Source: an uncultured Collinsella sp.
Lineage (GTDB): Bacteria > Actinomycetota > Coriobacteriia > Coriobacteriales > Coriobacteriaceae
NCBI GenBank assembly: GCA_902494545.1
Contig: CABUTP010000065.1
Location: 1 to 7,626, forward strand
Direction of reading: 5' to 3'
Length of the DNA: 7,626 nt
Part shown: in pieces, positions 1-6,413 of the stretch
Numbering within the stretch: the stretch's first letter is position 1
Layout: every line of letters begins with the position of its first letter
Notes under the pieces: generated by a model
Told to the model about the DNA's origin: nothing
The model's database searches: none
The model's input: the letters and a program-made list of their open reading frames with translations, nothing else
Program-made: the position numbers and the translations under genes

Positions 1-834
1 CGCGGTCTTAAGTACGGCATCTACTCGAGCTATGGCATGAAGGCCGATGAGCTCGCCGACCTGCTGCTGTTCTGGTCTGCCAAGGAGCAGAAGATGATCA
101 CCCTTGCCGAGTATGCCAAGGGCATGCCCGAGGGCCAGAAGGCAATCTACTATGCCGCCGGCGATTCGCGCGAGCGTCTGGCCAAGATGCCCGTCGTGAA
201 GGGCGTGCTCGACCGCGGCTACGATGTACTGCTGCTGACGCAGGACGTGGATGAGTTCACCTTCCAGGCCATGCGTGAGTATGTGGCTGCCGATATGCCC
301 AAGGTCTACGAGGATGACGCTGCTCGCGAGGCTGCCGAGAAGGCAGTTGCCGATGGTGCCGAGCCTGAGGTCGAGGATCGTCACCTGGAGCTTAAGAACG
401 TCGCGACCGGCGACCTTGACTTGGCAACCGATGACGAGAAGAAGGAGGCTGAGGACGCCACCAAGGAGAACGAGGACCTCTTTAATGCCATGAAGGAGGC
501 GCTCGGCGACAAGGTCGAGAAGGTTGCCGTCTCCGCGCGCCTGACCGATGCCCCCGCCTGCATTACCACCGAGGGCCCGCTTTCGCTCGAGATGGAGAAG
601 GTGCTCCAGAAGGGTCCCGAGGGTACGCCCGACGGTATGCCCAAGAGCCAGCGCGTACTCGAGCTCAACGCCAAGCACCCGGTCTTCGCCAAGCTCGTCG
701 CTGCCCAGAAGGCGGGCGACGCCGACAAGATTAAGCAGTACTCCGGCCTGCTCTACGACCAGGCCCTGCTCGTCGAGGGCATCCTCCCCGAGGACCCCGT
801 AGCCTTCGCGGCAGCTGTTTGTAACTTGATGTAG
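1..834 (+). CDS. htpG: HtpG, Hsp90-family molecular chaperone (3' part; 5' end outside window)
   Basis: Reading frame 1 is open from the first base to the TAG at 832-834, giving 277 residues of a protein that starts upstream. HtpG is the cytosolic ATP-dependent Hsp90 dimer that remodels client proteins. The visible part is the end of the middle domain plus the C-terminal dimerisation domain. It opens with RGLKYGIYSSYG, followed by the family-typical stretch MPEGQKAIYYAAGDSRE and then GYDVLLLTQDVDEF (about residues 41-90). A charged segment rich in D, E and K follows (about 95-155), then the conserved block KVEKVAVSARLTDAPACITTEG (about 170-191, quoted in part). The end, LLYDQALLVEGILPEDPVAFA, matches the usual Hsp90 terminus. 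Bacterial HtpG is roughly 620-650 residues, so about 55-60% of the gene, including the ATPase domain, lies outside the window. A hairpin follows the stop within 10 bases. Identification rests on several colinear family motifs and is firm. Confidence 0.96.
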   Translation, partial: RGLKYGIYSSYGMKADELADLLLFWSAKEQKMITLAEYAKGMPEGQKAIYYAAGDSRERLAKMPVVKGVLDRGYDVLLLTQDVDEFTFQAMREYVAADMPKVYEDDAAREAAEKAVADGAEPEVEDRHLELKNVATGDLDLATDDEKKEAEDATKENEDLFNAMKEALGDKVEKVAVSARLTDAPACITTEGPLSLEMEKVLQKGPEGTPDGMPKSQRVLELNAKHPVFAKLVAAQKAGDADKIKQYSGLLYDQALLVEGILPEDPVAFAAAVCNLM

Positions 835-841
835 TTAGCAA

Positions 842-868
842 GTTACGCGGTTCTACGAACCGCGTAAC
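842..868. terminator. Perfect 12-bp hairpin just after htpG; possible terminator without a T-tract
   Basis: Bases 842-853 (GTTACGCGGTTC) pair perfectly with 857-868 around the three-base loop TAC. The hairpin begins seven bases after the htpG stop codon, the right place for a transcript end. No run of T follows on either strand, so it is not a canonical intrinsic terminator. It may instead be an mRNA 3'-end stabiliser, a factor-dependent stop or a small palindromic repeat. The structure itself is certain; its role is inferred. Confidence 0.5.
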
Positions 869-875
869 GGCTCGA

Positions 876-985
876 CGCTGCAAACGCCCCTAAGCGGCAA
901 TCTGACGTTCAATCGTCGGTCGCGTACCAAAGTACGCTTCCCTCCTCTTTCACGTCACCTTGCTCGCTTGGGGGCGTTTTCGCTG
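876..985. repeat. Candidate MITE-like element: 100 bp with terminal inverted repeats and 5-bp flanking direct repeats
   Basis: Bases 882-895 (AAACGCCCCTAAGC) are the inverted complement of 966-979 (GCTTGGGGGCGTTT) over 14 positions, with one G-T pair. One base outside each arm the sequence CGCTG occurs as an exact direct repeat, at 876-880 and 981-985. The segment between (881-980) is exactly 100 bases. Inside are two smaller hairpins, 902-907 with 914-919 (one G-T pair) and 922-927 with 932-937 (loop CAAA). This fits a non-autonomous insertion with a 5-bp target duplication, but a structured RNA or a dispersed palindromic repeat would look similar. No open reading frame of note lies inside. 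Confidence 0.45.
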
Positions 986-1021
986 ACTTATGCTCAACCT
1001 ACGACGCTTTCGTGGTCTAAG

Positions 1022-1120
1022 TAGTCATTGGGGCGGTCGTTGGGGACGTTCTTAAATGACTAGTCGTTGGGGACGTTCTTGTTTGACTAGTCGGTTAAGA
1101 ACGTCCCCAACGACTAGTCG
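1022..1120. repeat. 27-base-period repeat with an inverted third copy (REP/BIME-like)
   Basis: An 18-base core, GTCGTTGGGGACGTTCTT, occurs at 1036-1053 and 1063-1080 in direct orientation, and at 1097-1114 as the exact reverse complement. The palindrome GACTAGTC occurs at 1058, 1085 and 1112, spaced exactly 27 bases apart. A degraded copy (TAGTCATTGGGGCG) sits at 1022-1035. Bases 1058-1080 pair perfectly with 1097-1119, a 23-bp stem with a 16-base loop that itself holds a GACTAGTC palindrome. The first copy could pair with the inverted copy instead, so two alternative hairpins exist. The direct-plus-inverted arrangement of a short G-rich core resembles the REP/BIME elements that RAYT transposases (IS200-related) mobilise. 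No transposase is visible here. Confidence 0.8.
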
Positions 1121-1174
1121 GATTGCTAGTTTGTGCGGGTTGTGGTTTTGGGAGCTGCGGGAATTTAAGATACT

Positions 1175-1210
1175 GTACAACTGTACGTTAAATCATCTTC
1201 GTAGTATATT
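1175..1210 (+). promoter_or_regulatory. Candidate promoter with overlapping palindromic operator for the YhgE/Pip operon
   Basis: TATATT at 1205-1210 matches five of six bases of the -10 consensus. Seventeen bases upstream lies TGTACG (1182-1187), a weak -35 hexamer matching three of six. The -35 overlaps an interrupted palindrome, GTACA-AC-TGTAC (1175-1186), and the same bases form a direct repeat of ACTGTAC at 1172 and 1180. Transcription would start near 1217, about 50 bases before the chosen ATG. A repressor site over a weak -35 is a common layout for regulated membrane-protein operons. No regulator gene is in the window, so the binding protein is unknown. Confidence 0.4.
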
Positions 1211-1229
1211 GCTACCCGCAAAACTCAGC

Positions 1230-1271
1230 ACCATTGTGCCGCGAGGCACTAAAGCGTCTACGTACAATGGT
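1230..1271 (+). promoter_or_regulatory. Possible leader structure pairing over the first YhgE/Pip start codon
   Basis: Bases 1230-1239 can pair with 1262-1271 over ten positions with one G-T pair, which would bury the ATG at 1267-1269. Overlapping it, 1236-1240 (GTGCC) pairs with 1245-1249 (GGCAC) around the tetraloop GCGA, a stable GNRA type. This small hairpin contains the only GAGG near the start. The two helices compete in part, though a shorter outer stem (1230-1235 with 1266-1271) can stack on the inner hairpin. This may limit translation, or it may be chance. The helices are visible; regulation is inferred. Confidence 0.3.
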
Positions 1272-4092
1272 TGTCGATAGTACGATTCGATTCAACGACA
1301 GGATGGATGGTCCAAGCGTGAGTCTCGGCAGCAAACTATCCAACGCAAAGGTCTCCTTTGCGATATTTAAGCGCGACATTAAGCGACTGCTTATGAACCC
1401 CGTCGCCCTGGTGGTTACCCTGGGCGTGTGCGTCATTCCCTCGCTGTATGCCTGGTACAACATCGTTGCCAACTGGGATCCGTACGGAAATACCCAGGGC
1501 ATTAAAATCGCCATCGCCAACAACGATCAGGGCACCCAGAACGACCTAGTGGGCGAGCTTAACGCAGGCGATAAGGTGGTCGACCAGCTCAAGGAGAACG
1601 ACCAGCTCGGCTGGACCTTCGTCGACTCGGCGGCAGATGCCAAAGAGGGCGTCGAAAGTGGCGAATACTATGCTGCCATCGTGATCCCCAAGAACTTCTC
1701 CGGCAATCTCGTCTCGATGCTCGACGGCAATTACCATCAGCCGAAGCTCACCTATTACGTCAACGAGAAAAAGAGCGCCATTGCGCCCAAGGTCACCGAT
1801 ACCGGTGCCAACACCATCGAGGAGCAGATCAACTCGGAGTTTGTCTCCACGGTGGGCGAGACCGTCGCGGGCATTGCCAAAGATGCTGGCATCGACCTTA
1901 AAGACAAGGCAACCCAGACTCAGGATTCGCTGGCGGGCTCGGTGTCCGAGGCGTCTGATACCCTGGGCGAAGTACGCGATTCCATCGGCGACATGAACAC
2001 CGCCATCGACAAGACGAGCAACTCGATTGCTTCGGCCGATGCTGCGCTGGCGGGCCTACAGGGGCAGGCGCCTTCGCTAACGCAGGCAATCGCTCAGGGT
2101 AATGATCTGCTGGGCGAAGCTCGCACCACGGCTGGCAAGTCCATCACCTCGCTCTCCAAGGCACTTTCGGAGGGCAGCATCGTGCTGAGTAAGACATCGG
2201 CTTCTGCGAACGCCGCGATTGGCAAACTCGCCGGTACGGTTACGTCCACGACCACTCGTATCGACAACTCGCTCGAATCCCTTCAGGCGACGATTGACCA
2301 CAACAGCGCTGTCATCGAGCGCCTGCAGATTCTCGTTAACGATACGTCGACGGGATCGGAGAACGCCGATGCGCTCATCGCGTCGACCATCAATTCGCTT
2401 CGCGAGCAAAACCAGAAGCTGCAGAGCATTAAGGATGGCCTTTCTGCACAGTCGAGCGCCATGGCAAACGACGCTACGGCAATCTCGAACGCGAGCAATG
2501 CACTCAACGCGGCAATTCAGACCGGTACGGCTAACCTCGGTCAGGCTCAGACCGATCTGGGACAGAACGCGCTGCCGAAGGCTTCGAGCGCGCTTGACTC
2601 CTTTGCCGCCGTTTCGGGCGATTTGACCGGCATTGTATCGGGCATGACCCCCACGATAGCGAGCGCGCGCGGCACGCTGGCGCAGCTCGACGCCACGCTC
2701 AAGCAGGCAAAGACCACGCTGTCCCAAACCGACGCCTCCCTTGCCAAGGTTCAGGACAAGCTCGCGACCGCCGCCAATGACATTGCGGCGCTGCAGACCT
2801 CTGAGTCTATGGGCGAGTTGGCCGACCTCATGGACGTCGACGTCGATGACGTGGCAGATTTCATGGCATCTCCGGTTGAGCTGACGTCCAAGTCAATCTA
2901 TCCGGTCAAGAGCTTTGGCTCGGGCATTGCTCCTTTCTACACCAATCTGGCGCTGTGGGTGGGCGGCTATGTGCTCATCGCCATCTACAAGCTCGAGGTC
3001 GACCGCGAGGGCATCGGTAGTTTTACGGCGCGTCAGGGCTACTTTGGCCGCTGGCTGCTGCTGGTGATCCTGGGCGCGTTACAGGCCATTATCGTTACGG
3101 TGGGCGACCTGGTCATTGGCGTTCAGTGCGTCAATCCGCTGCTCTTTGTGCTGGGCGGCATCGCTATCTCGTTCACCTACGTCAACATCATCTATGCGCT
3201 GTCCACCACCTTTAAGCATATCGGTAAAGCCATTGGCGTCATCCTCGTCATTGTGCAGATCCCCGGCTCGTCGGGCATGTATCCCATCGAGATGATGCCC
3301 GGCTTCTTCCAGTGGCTGCACCCGCTGCTGCCCTTCACCTATGGCATCAACCTGCTGCGCGAGACCGTCGGTGGCATGTATTCGTTCAACTACCTGTTCA
3401 ACCTGTGCATCCTGGGCGTGTTCCTTATTATCGCGCTCTTTATCGGTCTGCAGCTGCGCCCGTTGCTGCTCAACCTCAACCTGCTCTTTGATAAGCAGCT
3501 TTCCACGACGGGCCTCATGATCTGCGAGTCCAACGACCTGCCGCGCCAGCGCTATTCGCTGCGCACGGCCATGCGCGTCATGCTCGATTCGGATTCGTAC
3601 CGTCGCGAGCTGCTCGATCATGCCGTGGCGTTTGAGCATCGCTACCCGTACTACATCAAGGGCGGTTTTGCCGCCGTGGTAGGCGTGCAGGTCCTGCTCT
3701 TTGTGCTCTCGACGGTGCTCGATATCGACAATAACGGCAAGATCATCCTGCTCGTTATCTGGATCATTTCGGTTATCGCCATCTGTGGCTGGCTCATCAA
3801 CATCGAGTACATCCGTGCGAGCCTCAATACCCAGATGCGTATCTCGGCGCTTTCGGACGAGGACCTGCGCCGCGAGATGCGCGAGCACACGGCTGCCATC
3901 CCTGCCGCCCGTCGCATGTTTGGTCTCAACGCCAGTGAGCGGGGCACCAAGGACAGCGAACAGCCCACGAGCCGTCTGCCGCATATCGGTGCGCATCGTA
4001 AGGCTCAAGATGCCGACGGCGTTGACAACGTAAGCGGAAACGACGGGGACACCACCCCGCTTGGCAAGCACTCTAAAGGAGGTGAGGCATAA
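1267..4092 (+). CDS. YhgE/Pip-family membrane protein with extra C-terminal two-helix module
   Basis: Encodes 941 residues from the ATG at 1267. The family (Pip, a Lactococcus phage infection protein; Bacillus YhgE; related to EsaA of type VII secretion) is a cell-envelope membrane protein of uncertain activity with an ABC-2-permease-like C-terminus. The order visible here is a basic N-terminus (FKRDIKRLL, 34-42), helix 1 (about 45-65) and the family signature SLYAWYN...NWDPYGN (59-75). A long Ser/Ala/Thr-rich helical region without hydrophobic segments follows (about 165-520, probably extracytoplasmic). Next come YPVKSFGSGIAPFYTNLALW and helices near 556-576, 595-618, 625-648, 652-672 and 709-731. 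Unusually, the chain continues with a charged linker (733-797), two more helices (799-818 and 826-846) joined by DIDNNGK, and a polar tail of about 95 residues. The start is uncertain: TTG 1234, ATG 1303 and GTG 1318 are in frame and none has a clear Shine-Dalgarno. ATG 1267 fits the candidate promoter. Its product and that of the next gene are paralogues. Confidence 0.9.
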   Translation: MVVDSTIRFNDRMDGPSVSLGSKLSNAKVSFAIFKRDIKRLLMNPVALVVTLGVCVIPSLYAWYNIVANWDPYGNTQGIKIAIANNDQGTQNDLVGELNAGDKVVDQLKENDQLGWTFVDSAADAKEGVESGEYYAAIVIPKNFSGNLVSMLDGNYHQPKLTYYVNEKKSAIAPKVTDTGANTIEEQINSEFVSTVGETVAGIAKDAGIDLKDKATQTQDSLAGSVSEASDTLGEVRDSIGDMNTAIDKTSNSIASADAALAGLQGQAPSLTQAIAQGNDLLGEARTTAGKSITSLSKALSEGSIVLSKTSASANAAIGKLAGTVTSTTTRIDNSLESLQATIDHNSAVIERLQILVNDTSTGSENADALIASTINSLREQNQKLQSIKDGLSAQSSAMANDATAISNASNALNAAIQTGTANLGQAQTDLGQNALPKASSALDSFAAVSGDLTGIVSGMTPTIASARGTLAQLDATLKQAKTTLSQTDASLAKVQDKLATAANDIAALQTSESMGELADLMDVDVDDVADFMASPVELTSKSIYPVKSFGSGIAPFYTNLALWVGGYVLIAIYKLEVDREGIGSFTARQGYFGRWLLLVILGALQAIIVTVGDLVIGVQCVNPLLFVLGGIAISFTYVNIIYALSTTFKHIGKAIGVILVIVQIPGSSGMYPIEMMPGFFQWLHPLLPFTYGINLLRETVGGMYSFNYLFNLCILGVFLIIALFIGLQLRPLLLNLNLLFDKQLSTTGLMICESNDLPRQRYSLRTAMRVMLDSDSYRRELLDHAVAFEHRYPYYIKGGFAAVVGVQVLLFVLSTVLDIDNNGKIILLVIWIISVIAICGWLINIEYIRASLNTQMRISALSDEDLRREMREHTAAIPAARRMFGLNASERGTKDSEQPTSRLPHIGAHRKAQDADGVDNVSGNDGDTTPLGKHSKGGEA
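4076..4087 (+). promoter_or_regulatory. Near-perfect Shine-Dalgarno inside the end of the upstream gene
   Basis: AAAGGAGGTGA (4076-4086) matches an eleven-base run of the canonical anti-Shine-Dalgarno complement and ends six bases before the ATG at 4093. It is encoded by the last codons of the upstream protein (S-K-G-G-E-A). It fixes the downstream start and implies strong independent initiation on the second cistron. That contrasts with the first cistron, which has no obvious ribosome binding site. Confidence 0.92.
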
Positions 4093-6282
4093 ATGAAAAA
4101 CATCCTGCACCTGTTTAAGCGCGATGTCCAAAACGTGTCTCGCTCCGTGATCGGCTTGGTTGTTGTGATGGGCCTGATCATCGTGCCGTGCCTGTACGCG
4201 TGGTTTAACATCGCCGGAAGCTGGGATCCCTACGGCAATACCGGCAACCTTAAAATTGCAGTGGTCAACACCGACGAGGGCTACGAGAGCGATCTGATTC
4301 CCGTCGAGGTCAATGTGGGCGAAAACGTAACCGCCACCCTGCGCGGCAACGAGAACTTCGACTGGGTCGTCCTCAACGACCGCGATAAGGCGATTGAGGG
4401 CGTTAAGTCGGGCGCGTACTACGCTGCCGTCGTTATCCCTAAAACGTTTAGCGCCGATATGATGACGCTTTTCTCGACTGAGGTGAAGCACGCCGATATC
4501 GAGTTCTACGAGAACCAGAAGGCCAACGCCATCGCGCAGATCGTGACCGAGAAAGGCTCGAGCGCCGTCCAGAGCCAGGTCAACGAGACCTTTACCAAGA
4601 CCATCACGACTATCGGTCTTAAAACCGTGTCCAGCCTGCTCGACTATATGAGCACCGACCAGGTGAGCAACTTTATCGCCAATCTGTCCTCTACGCTGGG
4701 CGATTCGGTCGAGGACCTGCAGGACGTTCAGGCGAGCGCGAAGTCGCTCGCGGGCATTTTGAGCTCTACGTCCGATTCGCTGACATCGGCGGGCGGCATG
4801 CTCAAGCAGACGGGCACCGTCGATGAGTCGACGAAGCAGCTGATGGAGCACGCCAAGAGCGGCATCAATGATTCCAAGGAAGCGCTCAAGGCCGCCAGCG
4901 ATGCCGTTGACGCGGCGATTGACGGAAGCGCGGGCTCGTTCGACAACGTGTCCGCCGAGCTTGCGAAGGCATTCGATGCCGCGAATCAGCATGTTGACCT
5001 TACGGTGTCCCAGCTCAACGATGCCGCTGCGGCCCTCGATGCGCGCGCCAAGGATATCGATAAGATGACCGATCAGCTCCGCAGCCTTGCCGACCAGGTG
5101 AGTGATGACAAGCTCAAAGACGGCCTCAAGTCCGCTGCGACGTCGCTGGGCAGAATTGCCGCGGAGTACCGTAACAATGCGAAGGACCTGACGGCGACCG
5201 CAAAGTCCCTTTCGGGCAGCATGGCGGAGGTCAACAATTCGCGTGCCGAGGTCGACCAGGCCATCGCCGATGCCAAGGCGGGTATCTCGGGTGCCAAGTC
5301 CGACTACGATTCTACGTTCTCGGTTAAGGCCAAGGAGCTCAAGAAGACCATTTCGGGCGTTCTGGATTCCCTGAACGGTATCTCGGGTGACTTGGATAGC
5401 GCCGTGAGCGGTCTGACCGACGCCTCTGGTTCGCTCGCGAAGGGTCTCTCCAAGGCTGCAAGGCTCGTCAACAAGGCTTCCGATCAGCTGGGCGAGGCGT
5501 CGGACAAGATCAGTGCCTTTAAGGACGAGCTTGATAGCGCTCTGATCTCGGGTGACCTGGCCATGATTAAGACAATGATTGGCAGCGACCCCGAGGGCCT
5601 CGCCGTGTCGCTTTCCGGCCCCGTTGCGCTCGATCGCAAGCCGGTCTATCCGATCCGCAACTACGGCTCGGCCATGGCGCCGTTCTACACGATTCTGTCG
5701 CTATGGGTCGGCTCGATCGTACTGGCGGCCATGATGAAGGTTTCGGTTGACGATGAGCTTATCAACGAGCTCATCCCCGTGCGCCTGCACGAGATCTACC
5801 TGGGTCGCTACCTGTTCTTTGGCGGTCTGGCTCTGCTGCAGGCAACGCTCGTGTGCGCGGGCGACATTCTGTTCTTTGGCATCCAGTGCGACAATCCCCT
5901 GCAGTTTGTGCTGGCGGGCTGGGTCGCGAGCCTCGTGTTCTCCAATATCGTCTACACGCTTACGGTATCGTTTGGAGATATCGGCAAGGCCCTCGCCGTC
6001 GTGCTGCTGGTCATGCAGGTCGGCGGTTCGGGCGGTACGTTCCCCATCGAGATGACCGGCCCCGTGTTCCAGGCGATCTACCCGTTCCTGCCGTTTACTC
6101 ACGGCATCAACGCCATGCACGCCGCCATGGCCGGTGCCTACCATATGGAGTACTGGATTGAGCTGGGTATCTTGGCGAGCTACCTGATTCCGTCGCTGGC
6201 CCTGGGCGTCGTCTTCCGCCGTCCGGTTATCAAAGCTAACGACTGGATCATCGAAAAGCTGGAAAGCACGAAACTTATTTAG
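4093..6282 (+). CDS. YhgE/Pip-family membrane protein (second of a tandem pair)
   Basis: Encodes 729 residues with the standard architecture of the family, whose molecular activity is not established. It starts MKNILHLFKRDVQN, then helix 1 (about 18-38) and the signature CLYAWFNIAGSWDPYGN. The following sequence, KIAVVNTDEG through SGAYYAAVVIPKTFS, is colinear with the upstream protein (IAIANNDQG; SGEYYAAIVIPKNFS). Residues about 165-500 are a polar, alanine- and serine-rich region likely to form long helices or coiled coil outside the membrane. The C-terminal block begins at KPVYPIRNYGSAMAPFYT (516-533). Helices follow near 531-550, 573-596, 603-625, 631-650 and 688-708, with the motif GGSGGTFPIEM (644-654) and a partly hydrophobic PFLPFTHGIN segment. 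The chain ends in a basic cytoplasmic tail. It lacks the extra two-helix module of its partner. The start codon directly abuts the upstream stop, so the two are co-transcribed. A terminator lies at 6377-6411. Confidence 0.94.
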   Translation: MKNILHLFKRDVQNVSRSVIGLVVVMGLIIVPCLYAWFNIAGSWDPYGNTGNLKIAVVNTDEGYESDLIPVEVNVGENVTATLRGNENFDWVVLNDRDKAIEGVKSGAYYAAVVIPKTFSADMMTLFSTEVKHADIEFYENQKANAIAQIVTEKGSSAVQSQVNETFTKTITTIGLKTVSSLLDYMSTDQVSNFIANLSSTLGDSVEDLQDVQASAKSLAGILSSTSDSLTSAGGMLKQTGTVDESTKQLMEHAKSGINDSKEALKAASDAVDAAIDGSAGSFDNVSAELAKAFDAANQHVDLTVSQLNDAAAALDARAKDIDKMTDQLRSLADQVSDDKLKDGLKSAATSLGRIAAEYRNNAKDLTATAKSLSGSMAEVNNSRAEVDQAIADAKAGISGAKSDYDSTFSVKAKELKKTISGVLDSLNGISGDLDSAVSGLTDASGSLAKGLSKAARLVNKASDQLGEASDKISAFKDELDSALISGDLAMIKTMIGSDPEGLAVSLSGPVALDRKPVYPIRNYGSAMAPFYTILSLWVGSIVLAAMMKVSVDDELINELIPVRLHEIYLGRYLFFGGLALLQATLVCAGDILFFGIQCDNPLQFVLAGWVASLVFSNIVYTLTVSFGDIGKALAVVLLVMQVGGSGGTFPIEMTGPVFQAIYPFLPFTHGINAMHAAMAGAYHMEYWIELGILASYLIPSLALGVVFRRPVIKANDWIIEKLESTKLI

Positions 6283-6288
6283 CGCGAC

Positions 6289-6331
6289 AGCGTGACATTG
6301 GCAAAACATCGAGGTTCACTTTGCCGACGCT
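6289..6331 (+). other. Two-part stem in the 3' region after the YhgE/Pip operon
   Basis: AGCGT at 6289-6293 pairs with ACGCT at 6327-6331, and inside it GGCAAA (6300-6305) pairs with TTTGCC (6320-6325). A lopsided internal loop separates the two parts and the apical loop is 14 bases. It begins seven bases after the stop codon. It may be part of the mRNA 3' end before the true terminator, or chance. Only the pairing is seen. Confidence 0.25.
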
Positions 6332-6344
6332 TTAGCGGGCTGGA

Positions 6345-6374
6345 TTGCACGGGCTGCTTGGTTGTTGCTACAGT
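6345..6374 (+). promoter_or_regulatory. Promoter-like sequence immediately before a terminator hairpin
   Basis: TTGCAC (6345-6350) and TACAGT (6369-6374) are separated by 18 bases, and the second is preceded by TG one base upstream, the extended -10 form. Transcription would begin near 6381, inside the terminator stem. A transcript from here would lose part of that stem and might read through to the EamA gene. The -10 is also part of a small palindrome, GCTAC-A-GTAGC (6367-6377). This could be a real promoter for the transporter gene or a by-product of the palindrome. Confidence 0.3.
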
Positions 6375-6376
6375 AG

Positions 6377-6411
6377 CGGGGCGTGCCGGGGGTCCGGCGC
6401 GCCCCGTTTTT
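6377..6411 (+). terminator. Intrinsic terminator of the YhgE/Pip operon
   Basis: Bases 6377-6389 pair with 6394-6406 over 13 positions (one G-T pair) around the loop GGGT. The stem is almost entirely G-C and is followed at once by TTTTTATTT. This is a textbook rho-independent terminator about 95 bases after the second YhgE/Pip stop. It separates that operon from the EamA gene. Confidence 0.92.
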
Positions 6412-6413
6412 AT

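Noticed and set aside
381..728. A 115-codon - strand frame inside htpG.
   Set aside because: It lies opposite conserved Hsp90 coding sequence, is serine-rich as complements of such codons usually are, and has no supporting signals.
1036..1119. The 27-base-period repeat as a small CRISPR array.
   Set aside because: There are only two direct copies, no spacers of unique sequence between long repeats, an inverted third copy, and no cas gene in view.
1234..1266. The TTG at 1234 as the start of the first YhgE/Pip protein.
   Set aside because: TTG is rare as a start, has no Shine-Dalgarno, lies only about 17 bases after the inferred transcription start, and adds eleven residues unlike family N-termini. 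It is not excluded.
1056..1280. A 74-codon + strand frame through the intergenic repeats.
   Set aside because: It runs through the inverted repeat array and the candidate promoter and overlaps the operon start. It has no ribosome binding site and a low-complexity translation.
3079..4992. A 637-codon open frame on the - strand across the junction of the two YhgE/Pip genes.
   Set aside because: It is antisense to two well-supported genes. Its translation is dominated by H, R, D, Q and A without domains or helices, as expected from the complement of G+C-rich codons, and it has no ribosome binding site.
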